A stretch of 64,000 nt of DNA from Armatimonadota bacterium. Its GTDB lineage: Bacteria > Armatimonadota > Fimbriimonadia > Fimbriimonadales > Fimbriimonadaceae. The position numbers and the translations under genes were made by a program. Every line of letters begins with the position of its first letter. Position 1 is the first letter of the stretch. Below the pieces are notes generated by a model. It was not told the DNA's origin. It was given only the letters and a program-made list of their open reading frames with translations, and searched no databases. Location: NCBI GenBank assembly GCA_018268315.1, contig JAFDWU010000006.1, positions 124,001-188,000 of the forward strand. Direction: 5' to 3'. Below, piece by piece: positions 15,596-24,808 of this stretch.

Positions 15596-18238
15596 ATGAA
15601 AGCAAGAGATTTCCGCTTATTTACGGCAACCATCGTTGCGGGTGCGATGCTCATTCAAGCTCTGCCCGCTCAAAGCGTTTCGGATGACGAGGTGAGCCAG
15701 CGCGGCTCTAGCCGCGTCGCCGGATCCCAGCAGCAGCCCATGGCTCCGGTACAAACCCCGCCTCCAGCAGGACCGCCCGCCAAGGAGAAATCCTTCGAGG
15801 AATGGGTTAAGGACTACAGCAAGATGACCGGTGTTTTCACGCTGTACCGCAACAAGAAGGGAGTGAACGATTCGGTGTTGATGGAAGTGCCGGAGTCCGC
15901 GCTCAATAAGTATTTCATCTTGCAAGCAACCGCAAGCACGGGCATCGCTAGCGGCCCAGCGCAGATATTCCACGGCGCGCCGATGGGCGATACCGCTTTC
16001 ACCATCCAGAAGGTTGATGATTCCCGACTTGTGTTCACATGGCCGGATCGCGCCGTTCGGTCACCAAGGGATGCAGAGGGAGCCCGCGCCCTTGATCGAG
16101 CAGTAATGCATCGCGTCGCCGGCACCTTTGAAATCAAGGCGAAGAACAAAGAGAATGGCAACTATCTGATCGATGTCACCGACTTCCTGAAGTCGGACAT
16201 CCCCGACATCGGGGTCGGCATGGCGCCTTATCAGGTGGACCGAGCAAACACGTATATCGATTCGCTCAAGGACCTGCCGGAGAACTTCGTGGTCCGCACC
16301 ACCTATCGCCTGGTTGCGAGAACTCCGCAAACTGGAACGCTTAACGTGCCTTTCTCGGTGGTCTACATCATTTCATCGCTGCCGACTAGCGGCTACAAGC
16401 CACGCCTTGCCGATACGCGCATCGGCTACTTCACGACCAACTTCCAAGATTGGAGCAATCCGCAAGCGCAGGACAAGGTTGTGAACTACATCGCTCGATG
16501 GAATCTCGAGAAGGCTGACCCAACCGCCGCCGTCAGCGAGCCTAAGAAGCCCATTGTGTTCTGGATCGACAACGCTGTTCCGCTGAAGTATCGAAATGCG
16601 GTTAAGGAGGGGCTGGAATTTTGGAATCCGGTTTTTGAGAAGGAAGTCGGTATTCGCAATGCGATCGTTGTTAAGCAGATGCCGGATGACGCCGACTGGG
16701 ACATCGCTGACGTTCGCTACAACGTGGTGCGATGGACCACCGGTCTACCGTTCGCGATCTCGCTCTTCCGAACCAACCCGTTCACCGGCGAGATACTGAA
16801 CTCCGGTATCAACATGGATGCGGTTTTCGCCCAAAGCGAGCACTGGATTGATTACATTTTCGGTCCTGGTTCGCAGCCGAAGGCTATGAGCCCGTACCTG
16901 AAGCAATACAAGGATCAGCTTTGCTTTGATGCCGATGAAGTCGCGATGCAGCTAAACGCGGCAGCCGATTCGATTGAAGCGGTGTATGGTGTTGATGCGG
17001 CTCAGGAAAAGGAGCGGCTCATTCAGCAGTACATTGCAGAAGTTGTCGCCCACGAGCTTGGCCACAGCCTTGGCCTGCGCCACAACTTTGCGGCGAGCAC
17101 GGCTAGGACCACCGCACAGCTAGCTGATCCGGCATTTTCGAAGAATCACGCTCTTACGGCGTCGATCATGGATTACATGCCGTACAACATCTTCGCCTTG
17201 AAGCACCCGGGTGTGGATTACTTCAGCCGAATGCCGGGCGAATACGACTCGTGGGCCATCCACTATGGTTACATGAGCGTGCCTGGAAACACCCCGCAGG
17301 ATGAACTGCCGACTCTTAAGGCGTGGGCATCCCGTGACGGCGAGCCCGGTCTTCGCTTCGAAACCGACCAGCTTGCGAATGATGCCGAACCGACGGTTTA
17401 CACCTTCGATATGGCGGATAATCCTCTGGATTGGCTTGCCAAGCGGCAGACCACGATGAAGTATCTCATCGATACGCTCCCGCAGAGGAAGCCGAAGCAT
17501 GGCGAAAGCTACTACGAGTTCACGAAGACATTCACGTATCTGCTTGCCAATTACGCAACCGCCTCATCAGATGCCTTGAGGTTTGTGGGCGGTGTCGAGC
17601 TTCGGAAGAACTTCAAGGGCGATACCGGCGAGAAGCCGGTCATCAGGCCGGTGAGCGCCGAACAGCAGCGACGAGCGCTCTCGATGGCGGTGAATGGTCT
17701 TCTAAGCGAGCGATCGCTTAGCTTCCCGAAGTCGTACTACTACATGCTGACGGCAAACCCGAACGTGCCCGGTACGCAGGCATTCAGCATATTGCGTGAG
17801 ACGCCGATCTTCAACCTGATCAGTAACTATCAGGTGACCGCCCTTGGTGAAATCTTCGATCCGTCCAAGCTTAATCGCATGGTGAACAACGAGTTTCGGT
17901 CGCAGAAGACGTCCGAAACCCTGACGATGGCGACGATGTTCAACACGGTTGGCGGCGCGGTGTGGAGCGAACTTAGCACCGGGCATGAAATCAGCCAGCT
18001 GCGCCGTCAGCTTCAGCGCGCTCATCTGAAGGAACTGATCGATATGGTGGTTGATCGCCCTGCGGGAGTGCCCGAAGACGCTATCACGCTGGCATATGAC
18101 CAGCTTAAGTGGCTTCAGGAAGCAACCGCGAAGGCGGCAAAGACCGCTCCTGGTGAGTACGGCAAAGCTTATCTGAACGAGACCCACCAGCGCATCACGC
18201 AGGCGCTGACGGCATCTCTACAGAAGCACTCCGGCTAG
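15596..18238 (+). CDS. Secreted zinc-dependent metalloprotease (DUF5117/DUF4953 type)
   Basis: A large exported metzincin-like protease of 880 residues. A signal peptide (MKARDFRLFTATIVAGAML...QALPAQS) is followed by a low-complexity Pro/Gln segment. The zinc site is HELGHSLGLRHNF (about residue 485-497), the extended HExxHxxGxxH form, with a Met-turn candidate in SIMDYMPYN. The order of N-terminal DUF5117-like, zinc and C-terminal DUF4953-like regions fits the family found in Bacteroidetes, Acidobacteria and Fimbriimonas-like bacteria. An ATG at 15563 would add 11 residues; its GGGGGAG is only two bases away, while 15596 has AGGA at suitable spacing. A TGTAAT-like box lies about 20-30 bases before 15563. 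Confidence 0.9.
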   Translation: MKARDFRLFTATIVAGAMLIQALPAQSVSDDEVSQRGSSRVAGSQQQPMAPVQTPPPAGPPAKEKSFEEWVKDYSKMTGVFTLYRNKKGVNDSVLMEVPESALNKYFILQATASTGIASGPAQIFHGAPMGDTAFTIQKVDDSRLVFTWPDRAVRSPRDAEGARALDRAVMHRVAGTFEIKAKNKENGNYLIDVTDFLKSDIPDIGVGMAPYQVDRANTYIDSLKDLPENFVVRTTYRLVARTPQTGTLNVPFSVVYIISSLPTSGYKPRLADTRIGYFTTNFQDWSNPQAQDKVVNYIARWNLEKADPTAAVSEPKKPIVFWIDNAVPLKYRNAVKEGLEFWNPVFEKEVGIRNAIVVKQMPDDADWDIADVRYNVVRWTTGLPFAISLFRTNPFTGEILNSGINMDAVFAQSEHWIDYIFGPGSQPKAMSPYLKQYKDQLCFDADEVAMQLNAAADSIEAVYGVDAAQEKERLIQQYIAEVVAHELGHSLGLRHNFAASTARTTAQLADPAFSKNHALTASIMDYMPYNIFALKHPGVDYFSRMPGEYDSWAIHYGYMSVPGNTPQDELPTLKAWASRDGEPGLRFETDQLANDAEPTVYTFDMADNPLDWLAKRQTTMKYLIDTLPQRKPKHGESYYEFTKTFTYLLANYATASSDALRFVGGVELRKNFKGDTGEKPVIRPVSAEQQRRALSMAVNGLLSERSLSFPKSYYYMLTANPNVPGTQAFSILRETPIFNLISNYQVTALGEIFDPSKLNRMVNNEFRSQKTSETLTMATMFNTVGGAVWSELSTGHEISQLRRQLQRAHLKELIDMVVDRPAGVPEDAITLAYDQLKWLQEATAKAAKTAPGEYGKAYLNETHQRITQALTASLQKHSG

Positions 18239-18265
18239 TACGTCGAAAGGGTCGTAAAATAGGAC

Positions 18266-18919
18266 GTGGTAATCGTAACGTCCGCTATGGCACTAGCGAT
18301 GAACTGTGCCATTGCTGGTAGCCTCCCTCCGTCCACACAACGGCCGGGGGGAGGAGAGCTATGCCGAATCGCAAATTTTCTTGTCCCGCTCTTGTCTAAG
18401 AACAGGTGGTCAGATTGGGATGTTTGGTGGCTCAGCAAAGAAATTTGCAAAGCCAGCGGAAAACTCGACGACATCCCGAGCGAAATCGACCACTTAGTGC
18501 CTGTTTATTCCGACCGCGAGTTATCTGCTTACCTGGCTGCTATTGTTCTTTACATAACTTTCCGTCTTAGCGATGACCCGCCTGCGGTTTCTTGGCCGTA
18601 TTCAACCCGAGAAATCGTTGTGCGTCCCGGCTATCACACTACAGAGCATGTTGCGGCAAATGGTGTTTGGGGCATTGTTGGGCGCTACGCAGAGTCCGTT
18701 CGGCGTGCAGATCGGCAGATCTCTTGGCCGTGGCAAGAGAACGAGAAAGGCTCGCTTTCCCTCATCGCCGGCTGCATAGCCACTCCGAATGGGGGCGCTG
18801 TGTTCTTCGATCCCAAGGACGGTACGAAAGATATTTTAAGGTTCCTTTTGAGGGACGATGCGGTTTATAGGTTGTACTTGCAGCGCTGGAAGGCGGGGAA
18901 ACTGAAGCCGCGAGGTTGA
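18266..18919 (+). CDS. Hypothetical protein, accessory-looking
   Basis: A 217-residue protein I do not recognise. It is rich in Trp and Arg, lacks a signal peptide in the long form, and shows no catalytic motif. A start at GTG 18266 is preceded at five bases by TAAAAT (18255-18260), while ATGs at 18287 and 18299 are alternatives. The base composition is visibly lower in GC than the flanking protease and flotillin genes, suggesting acquisition. It is bounded by a strong terminator on its 3' side and is a single-gene unit. Confidence 0.6.
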   Translation: MVIVTSAMALAMNCAIAGSLPPSTQRPGGGELCRIANFLVPLLSKNRWSDWDVWWLSKEICKASGKLDDIPSEIDHLVPVYSDRELSAYLAAIVLYITFRLSDDPPAVSWPYSTREIVVRPGYHTTEHVAANGVWGIVGRYAESVRRADRQISWPWQENEKGSLSLIAGCIATPNGGAVFFDPKDGTKDILRFLLRDDAVYRLYLQRWKAGKLKPRG

Positions 18920-18942
18920 CCCAATTTGAGTGGTGTTCATCG

Positions 18943-18985
18943 ACAGCCAAGGGCGATACTCGCTCTTGGCTGTTCGTACTTTTTG
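18943..18985 (+). terminator. Rho-independent terminator
   Basis: A 14-base stem (18943-18956 with 18960-18973, one G.T pair) and a three-base loop, followed by TCGTACTTTTTG. It ends the hypothetical gene. Confidence 0.85.
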
Positions 18986-18990
18986 CACTG

Positions 18991-18996
18991 TATAAT
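18991..18996 (+). promoter_or_regulatory. TATAAT -10 box upstream of the flotillin-like gene
   Basis: A consensus TATAAT directly after the terminator of the upstream gene and 53 bases before the flotillin ATG. The best -35 candidate is TTGGCT (18966-18971) at a long 19-base spacing, overlapping the terminator stem. Confidence 0.5.
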
Positions 18997-19049
18997 GCGC
19001 CATACCGCTGCAACCGGTTTGCAGATGGAACGTACTTTCACTGATTACC

Positions 19050-20405
19050 ATGGAAAACTTGCCAACCCTTGTTGTTTACGCAGGCATTGCCATTGCCGTC
19101 TTATTCTTCACGGCCCTTCTCTTCACGCGGATGCTCACCACCGTCATGGCGGGCACCATCCGAATCGTGAGCTGGTACGGCGGAAGGGTGAATATCTATC
19201 GCGGCCCTTGCAAAGCCTGGGAAGTTCCCCTTTTCACAACCGCAACATCGATTCCATCGATGGCGATCACCATCGACCTCGATATCTCCGACCAGACCGC
19301 GGACGTGGATGAGCGCGGGCAGCCCAAGCCAATTAAGGTGCGTGTGCTTGCCAGCGCAATCGTAAGCGTGGGTGATTCCAATGAGCTTATCCGCACCGCG
19401 GCAAACCGCTTCTTCAGCAAAACGAATTCCGAACAGACAAATACGCTGACTGACCTGTTGACCTCGACCGGCCGCCGCGCGATCAACCTCCTTCATCACG
19501 ACGAGTTGTTTAACCTGCGAAGGGAAGCCGCTCCTCAAACAACCGCGCTTGCGATTTCCGGAGAGGAAGATGACCGCCTGGCCATCATCATCAAGAGCAA
19601 CTGCTCCCGTGAATTGCAGGACCTTGGCCTAGTCTTTAACTCTTTGAACATCAAGAGCGTGCAGAGCGACGTTGCGGAAGCGCGCCGCCGCCAATCCGCC
19701 GTTGAGGCAAAGGCAAATGCGGACATCGTGCAGGCAGACCAGGAGCGCCGCGCTAGGGAAGCTCAGTTGGCCGCCGAGCAGGCAGTAAACGACAAGCAGC
19801 GCGATCTTGATCGGCGCAAGGCAGAGAACTCTAGCCAGGTAGCCGGCGCGCAGGCCGAAATGCAGAAGGTCGCCTTCCAGTTCCGCGAAGCGGAGCTCAA
19901 AGCAACCCAGATCGCCCAGGCTTCCGCCGACGCGGAAAGGGTTCGAATTCAGGCAGAGGCAAGCGCAGATGCCGAGGCAATCAAGATCAGAGCGATTGGC
20001 GCAGCGCAAGCGGATGCGATTCGCCAGGTCAACGCGGCAATCGCCGATGGCGGCAATGCCTACCTTGCCCTGAGGCAGCTTGAAATGCTTCCGCAGATCA
20101 CGCCGGAAATTGCAAAGGCTCTCGCCCAATCCAAGATGATCAACTTTTCCAGCGGCGACACCAAGGGCGCGGCGGGCAGCGCAACCGATCAGATTGTGTC
20201 GGTTCTGCAGACGCTCCTTAGCGCTCAGTTGGTGACGGGCGTGCTGAGGCCGGATATTGTAAACCTCGGCCCGACCGGCCAGCAGGGCCAAGCAACGCCA
20301 GCTCCGTCGCCTGCGCCAAACATCACGCAGACCGTTCCGGGCGCCAAGCCTAAGGATGGCGGGTTGCCATCGCCGAAGAAGCCACCGGAATTCCAGAACG
20401 ACTAA
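19050..20405 (+). CDS. Flotillin-like SPFH (band 7) membrane protein
   Basis: Flotillins scaffold functional membrane microdomains. The 451-residue protein has one N-terminal membrane helix (about 7-29), the SPFH domain (about 30-200, with MAGTIRIVSWYGGRVNIYRG), then a long Ala/Glu-rich coiled coil (about 205-330: repeated EAxAxAxA) and a Pro-rich tail. The coiled coil and lack of an NfeD partner place it nearer to YuiD/YqiK-type flotillins than to stomatin/slipin. Transcription probably starts from the TATAAT at 18991 and ends at the terminator at 20430. Function in membrane organisation or secretion is inferred from the family. Confidence 0.85.
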   Translation: MENLPTLVVYAGIAIAVLFFTALLFTRMLTTVMAGTIRIVSWYGGRVNIYRGPCKAWEVPLFTTATSIPSMAITIDLDISDQTADVDERGQPKPIKVRVLASAIVSVGDSNELIRTAANRFFSKTNSEQTNTLTDLLTSTGRRAINLLHHDELFNLRREAAPQTTALAISGEEDDRLAIIIKSNCSRELQDLGLVFNSLNIKSVQSDVAEARRRQSAVEAKANADIVQADQERRAREAQLAAEQAVNDKQRDLDRRKAENSSQVAGAQAEMQKVAFQFREAELKATQIAQASADAERVRIQAEASADAEAIKIRAIGAAQADAIRQVNAAIADGGNAYLALRQLEMLPQITPEIAKALAQSKMINFSSGDTKGAAGSATDQIVSVLQTLLSAQLVTGVLRPDIVNLGPTGQQGQATPAPSPAPNITQTVPGAKPKDGGLPSPKKPPEFQND

Positions 20406-20429
20406 AATCGGGTTAGGAAAACGAAAATC

Positions 20430-20472
20430 GCGGGCGTCCTCTATGGCTTGGACGCCCGCTTATTTCTTTCTT
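20430..20472 (+). terminator. Rho-independent terminator after the flotillin-like gene
   Basis: A perfect 10-base stem (GCGGGCGTCC, 20430-20439, with 20450-20459), a 10-base loop and TTATTTCTTTCTT. Confidence 0.88.
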
Positions 20473-20620
20473 GAATCTAGGTTTTCCGGCTGGCTACCGG
20501 TCGTTCTTGGAGAGTTAGTTTCGGGGGATCAATCCTTCGGCTAACTGCGCTTGCTTTCACTAAGTTATTAGCTTCTGGGGGCGAAATCGTGACACCAGTT
20601 TTGAAGTTTTTGTGAAAATT

Positions 20621-21463
20621 CTATTTTTGAAGCTCAGGGAGCCACGCCGTAGTTCGCCCACCAACGGTTTCCCGCACCAGCCGGTATCCCTGGTGAGTGT
20701 CGTTGCCCTTCGATCCGCCCCAGCGCACATGGAACAGCCAGTCCTGCGGATACTTGGTGGCGTCCGCGCCATCATTTACCGCGCGTTCAAGTATCTCAAG
20801 GGTCTTGGCGCGCATCAACTTGATCTCAGCTTCTGAAAGGGAAGAGGCCTCCCGGCCCGGCGCAATGCGCGCGTGATACAGGATCTCATCCGCCAGCCAG
20901 TTGCCGATGCCGCTAATCCAGTTCTGATCCATGAGCAGCGCCTTGATGGGCGCTTTACGCTTGCCAAGTTGCTTCTTCAACTCCTCGACGGTGGGCATTG
21001 CCTGCCAGGCGTCGGGGCCGAGGGTTTTCACGCGGGGGTCGGTTTCCGCGTTCGGGGCAAGCCAGATGCGTCCAAGCCGCCTGCCGTCGGTAAACACCAC
21101 CTGCCTGCCGTTGTCTGACTTGAGGCGCAGCTTTAGGAAGCGTGGGCGGCCGTTCTCGTCGTCCATCGGCGCTTCGCCGTGCTCGCGCAGACGAATTGTG
21201 TGGGCGCCCATCTCGCGAATCCAGCCCGCCATCCCGAGATGCCCAAACACCCACGGCGATTCTGCGAATTCAATCCACCAGAACTTGCCCTTGCGTCCAA
21301 TTGCGGTCACCGTGCGACCCTCAAGCGCGGATGTCACCGCCTCGGGCGGCGCGCCGCCGAGGACAATGCTGTCGGGGGCAACTTCGGCTTCGACGATCTT
21401 ATGGCCGACGAGCACCGAGCGCATAGTGCGGCAGGCGGTTTCAACTTCTGGCAGTTCGGGCAT
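20621..21463 (-). CDS. mutM: Formamidopyrimidine-DNA glycosylase with a zincless finger
   Basis: A base-excision glycosylase/AP-lyase removing oxidised purines. The chosen ATG gives the catalytic N-terminus PELPEVET after Met removal (Pro and Glu essential); a longer frame exists but would bury this residue. A conserved lysine is near residue 57 (GRKGKFWWIEF) and the helix-two-turn-helix is seen in LLMDQNWISGIGNWLADEIL. The C-terminal zinc finger has no cysteines: it reads RWGGSKGNDTHQGY...VGGRTTAWLPELQK. That ending resembles plant/fungal Fpg, which use a zincless beta-hairpin. A GATACT (21473-21478 on the minus strand) lies nine bases upstream without a ribosome binding site. The 280-residue length is normal. 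Confidence 0.9.
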   Translation of the reverse strand: MPELPEVETACRTMRSVLVGHKIVEAEVAPDSIVLGGAPPEAVTSALEGRTVTAIGRKGKFWWIEFAESPWVFGHLGMAGWIREMGAHTIRLREHGEAPMDDENGRPRFLKLRLKSDNGRQVVFTDGRRLGRIWLAPNAETDPRVKTLGPDAWQAMPTVEELKKQLGKRKAPIKALLMDQNWISGIGNWLADEILYHARIAPGREASSLSEAEIKLMRAKTLEILERAVNDGADATKYPQDWLFHVRWGGSKGNDTHQGYRLVRETVGGRTTAWLPELQK

Positions 21464-21641
21464 GAGGGAAAGAGTATCCCAGCAGACTGACAGCCTGCTC
21501 GCCAAAATCAGCCTGGTAATTACGCTGACGGCATGGTTGCCAGTTTGTAGTAATCCCTGTTAACTCGCACAGGGTTCGTTGCAGGAAAGTGACGGAAAAT
21601 CAATCGTGGCGATAAGCCGCTGAAGGGGGAGCAGAAATCAA

Positions 21642-21740
21642 ATGGGATATCACCTGGTAGTGATCCTGGTTTCAATGGCCGCATTTGCGGGTGCGGTAGG
21701 GCTGTTAAAAGAAGCTCTGAAGGAGCAAGAGCTAGCCTAA
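21642..21740 (+). CDS. Small single-pass membrane protein (32 residues)
   Basis: A short gene in the gap between mutM and trpA. The ATG at 21642 has GGGGGAG (21625-21631) about ten bases upstream. The product starts MGYHLVVILVSMAAFAGAV, a single hydrophobic helix, and ends with a charged amphipathic tail (LLKEALKEQELA). The ribosome binding site, compact helix and charged tail make it look real, but no family is known to me and its length is too small for statistical certainty. Confidence 0.5.
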   Translation: MGYHLVVILVSMAAFAGAVGLLKEALKEQELA

Positions 21741-21827
21741 GAATAAGCGGGCGAAATTCTTGCTCGGAGCGGGAAGCTGAATCAGTCGGCTTTCCGCTTC
21801 GACCGTTTTTCAGGTAGCTTAGCTTCA

Positions 21828-22628
21828 ATGCCGTCCAGCCAAGCCTCTATTCAAGATCGATTCTCGAAGCTGCGAGGTTTGGGCGAAAAGGCGCTTGTCC
21901 TGTTCGTCACCGCCGGCGATCCACCCTTGGCGGAGCTTCCAGCCATCTTGGGAGCGCTGGAAGAAGGCGGCGCGGATCTCATCGAGATCGGCATTCCCTT
22001 TAGTGATCCCATTGCCGATGGCCCGACCATCCAGGCAAGCTCGCAGCGGGCGCTGGATCGCGGCGTGAACATGGAAGGCGTGCTGAGCGCCGTAAAGGCG
22101 GCCAGCGTAAGCATTCCCATCGTGGCGATGGGCTATCTGAATCCGATTCTGAGGATGGGAGTTCGCGAAGCGGCGCAGCGGTTTGCGAGCGCGAGCATTA
22201 GCGGCACGATCGTCAGCGACCTCACTCCCGAGGAAGGCGCGGACTGGATCAAGGCGTCTCGCGACCAGATGCTGGATACGATCTTCCTCGCCGCCCCCAC
22301 CAGCACCGACGCTCGGCTTGATTTGGTCTGCAAGGACTCAACCGGATTCGTATACGCGGTCTCAAGAACCGGCGTGACCGGGACTGGTAGCGCGGTGCCG
22401 TCCGATGTGCTCTCGCTTGTAACGCGAATCAAGGAGCGGACTCAGCTGCCTGTGTGCGTAGGGTTTGGCATCTCGAAGCCAGAGCATGTGCGCATGGTTT
22501 GCGGAGCCGCGGATGGCGCGGTAATCGGCAGTTGGTTGGTGCAGTGGCTTGCCGCGAATTGGCAAGGCGGCGCTGGCCGCGCCGCCTTGATAGAGCAGAT
22601 TCGTGAGCTAAAGGCCGCTACGCGCTAG
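21828..22628 (+). CDS. trpA: Tryptophan synthase alpha subunit
   Basis: Cleaves indole-3-glycerol phosphate to indole and glyceraldehyde-3-phosphate, working with TrpB. The 266 residues show the catalytic Glu in ADLIEIGIPFSDP, the Asp in FSDPIADGPTIQ, and the phosphate-binding stretch FGISKPEHV plus DGAVIGSWLV. The protein is of standard length. It is isolated from trpB and other trp genes in this window, so the operon is split in this organism. The 3' end overlaps the convergent aminopeptidase by 11 bases. Confidence 0.95.
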   Translation: MPSSQASIQDRFSKLRGLGEKALVLFVTAGDPPLAELPAILGALEEGGADLIEIGIPFSDPIADGPTIQASSQRALDRGVNMEGVLSAVKAASVSIPIVAMGYLNPILRMGVREAAQRFASASISGTIVSDLTPEEGADWIKASRDQMLDTIFLAAPTSTDARLDLVCKDSTGFVYAVSRTGVTGTGSAVPSDVLSLVTRIKERTQLPVCVGFGISKPEHVRMVCGAADGAVIGSWLVQWLAANWQGGAGRAALIEQIRELKAATR

Positions 22629-23856
22629 CCCATTCACCGGAGCGCATCAGCGGAACCCGCGAGCCGTCCTTGTGGACGCCATCGATATCGATCTCACCTG
22701 AGCCGATCATCCAGTCAACGTGGACCGCGCTCTCGTTCGCTCCAGCGGCAAGACGCTGTTCTGGAGACAGATTCTCGTAGCCGGTCATGTTCTCGCCGAT
22801 GCATCGCCCGAAAGCGATGTGGCAGGCCGCGTTCTCATCGTAAAGGGTGTTAAAGAAAAGCAGACCGGTGCGGGATACCGCTGCGCTATTTGGCACAAGG
22901 GCGACCTCACCGAGGCGCCGAGCGCTTTCGTCGGTATCAAGCAGGCCGATGAGGGTTGACTCTCCTTGTTCTGCTTTTGCTTTAACCGCGACGCCGTCCT
23001 TGAATTCAACTTGAATCTTGTCCACAATCTGACCGCGCAGGCTCAGGGGCTTGGTGCTACTGACCACGCCGTTAACCCGTAAGCGGTGCGGCATGCCAAA
23101 TACTTCCTCGGTGGGAATATTCGGCGCGCAGCGCACGCCATTTCGCGCCTGGCCCCATCCGCCGATGAACCGATTGTTCTCGGCAAGGCCGATTTCCAAG
23201 TCTGTGCCCGGTCCCTTGAAGTGGAGGGAGTAGAAGTTGAGGTTATTTAGCCAGTCCTTGCGCTTTGCAAGCTCGTCACAATGGTCTTGCCAAGACTTCA
23301 GCGGGTCTTCGGTATCCACGTGGCTGCACTGGAAGATCGCGTCCCACAGCTTGGCCATCGCGACTTCGTCGCTCTCGCCCGGAAAGACCATGCGCGCCCA
23401 CTCCGGCGACACCGAAGCGACGATATTCCAATTGATGGTGAAGTTGCCGATGAATGCCGCAAGCTTTTGGGTGGCGATGGCCTGCGCCTTGCTGGCAATA
23501 CGAACGAGCTCGGGATCCACCTGCTTTAGCAGTGCCGGATTGCCGCCGTGGACGACGAGCCGGCAGGCGTTCTCTTCCATCGCGCGCGCCATGCCGTCAA
23601 TGAACCAACCTGCGGTGTACTCGATCGCCTCGCGTGAGCCTTCGCGGTAGCGGGTGAGAATGTTCACCTCATCTGAGTAGAAGACGGTTACGTTCTTTGC
23701 GCCGACCTTGTAGGCCTCTGCGGTCGCAAGACGCGCGAAGGGCGCGTCGTTGATATCGGCGCTGATGATCAGTTCTTGACCAGGTTGAACATTAACCCCC
23801 AGGCGGACGGCAAGCTTGGCGTAGAGGGCAAGTTTCTCTTCAAAGGAACGCGGCAT
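22618..23856 (-). CDS. M29 family aminopeptidase
   Basis: A cytoplasmic metallo-aminopeptidase of the thermophilic M29 type (AmpS, aminopeptidase T), 412 residues, normal length. The dinuclear metal ligands expected for the family are in PTEEVFGMP, RRLGEVALVP, NTLYDENAACHIAFG and the C-terminal HVDWMIGSGEIDIDG. A CATACT hexamer (23864-23869 on the minus strand) ends seven bases before the ATG and no ribosome binding site is present, so the transcript may be leaderless. It converges on trpA with an 11-base overlap, meaning neither gene can have a terminator between them. Confidence 0.93.
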   Translation of the reverse strand: MPRSFEEKLALYAKLAVRLGVNVQPGQELIISADINDAPFARLATAEAYKVGAKNVTVFYSDEVNILTRYREGSREAIEYTAGWFIDGMARAMEENACRLVVHGGNPALLKQVDPELVRIASKAQAIATQKLAAFIGNFTINWNIVASVSPEWARMVFPGESDEVAMAKLWDAIFQCSHVDTEDPLKSWQDHCDELAKRKDWLNNLNFYSLHFKGPGTDLEIGLAENNRFIGGWGQARNGVRCAPNIPTEEVFGMPHRLRVNGVVSSTKPLSLRGQIVDKIQVEFKDGVAVKAKAEQGESTLIGLLDTDESARRLGEVALVPNSAAVSRTGLLFFNTLYDENAACHIAFGRCIGENMTGYENLSPEQRLAAGANESAVHVDWMIGSGEIDIDGVHKDGSRVPLMRSGEWASA

Positions 23857-24068
23857 GCGAAATAGTATGGGCGAGCCAGGGTTCAGGTGTTTGGCGATTT
23901 AGGGGTTTTGACCCTAATTTGATCACAAAATAGCGGATTTACTTTCCCTTGCGATGAACGATGACCGCAATAGTTACTCGTTAGCTGAAAAAGGTTGCAG
24001 GTTGATGCGTAGTGTGAGATATCCTATATGCGTTCGTTGCACTTGCGGCGACACTTGGAGAGGTTTGT

Positions 24069-24692
24069 ATGTCTTTGAAACTGAACATAAGCTTGCTAGC
24101 AGCAGCCGCACTGAGCGGCTCGGCGTTTTCAAATCTGGTTGTCAACGGGGATTTTGAGAACGAGCCCAACTATTCCTTTGGCAGTGGATACAATCTGTTC
24201 TTTGGAACGCAGATTCCCGGGTGGACCATTGCCGCCGGTCATGGTGCAACCATTCACGACACCACGACTTATCCTCACATCGCCGGATTTAGCCTGAACA
24301 CCGATGGCGAGGGTTACAACGGGCACAACGTTGATATGTCCCAGAACATCGCAAGTGTGAACGGCCTAGGATATGAGCTGAGCTTCGACTGGGAAGGCTG
24401 GATTGGCAGCCAGTGCGGATTTGAGATTTCAGTTACTGACACCGTTACGAATTCCGTGCTCGCCAGCGTTACGCGAAGCTTCTCTGACAGCCTGGTAGTC
24501 CATCACGAAGCCGCATCCTTTGTCGGTACCGGCAACGCGCTGAATGTTCGTATTTTCGAGAATCCGGAATCGACCTACAACGACAACTCGTTCATCATCG
24601 ACGACGTCGCCGTCAATGCGGTTCCAGAGCCAGCTTCGATGACTGCGCTTGCCGCTGGCATCGCAATCCTCATTAAGCGTCGCCGCAAGTAG
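24069..24692 (+). CDS. PEP-CTERM sorted secreted protein
   Basis: A 207-residue exported protein with an N-terminal signal peptide (MSLKLNISLLAAAALSGSA) and the three-part C-terminal sorting signal VPEPAS, a hydrophobic stretch and RRRK. Such proteins are processed by exosortase at the cytoplasmic membrane and displayed or released. The body begins NLVVNGDFENEP, the opening of DUF642/carbohydrate-binding-like beta sandwiches. GGAGAGG before the ATG is a good ribosome binding site. A strong terminator follows. No exosortase gene is in the window. A second PEP-CTERM gene lies at 47569. Confidence 0.88.
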   Translation: MSLKLNISLLAAAALSGSAFSNLVVNGDFENEPNYSFGSGYNLFFGTQIPGWTIAAGHGATIHDTTTYPHIAGFSLNTDGEGYNGHNVDMSQNIASVNGLGYELSFDWEGWIGSQCGFEISVTDTVTNSVLASVTRSFSDSLVVHHEAASFVGTGNALNVRIFENPESTYNDNSFIIDDVAVNAVPEPASMTALAAGIAILIKRRRK

Positions 24693-24716
24693 CGGATCAG
24701 GCGCTGAAGGTTTGTG

Positions 24717-24746
24717 GGGGTAAGTCTTTTGGACTTACCCCTTTCT
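24717..24746 (+). terminator. Rho-independent terminator after the PEP-CTERM gene
   Basis: A 10-base perfect stem (GGGGTAAGTC, 24717-24726, with 24732-24741), loop TTTTG, then TTTCT. Confidence 0.82.
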
Positions 24747-24808
24747 AGCATAGGAGCTTGATCTTGCGGCGCAATCTCGATTGTCGTGCGCGGGTATGTT
24801 CAGTACTA

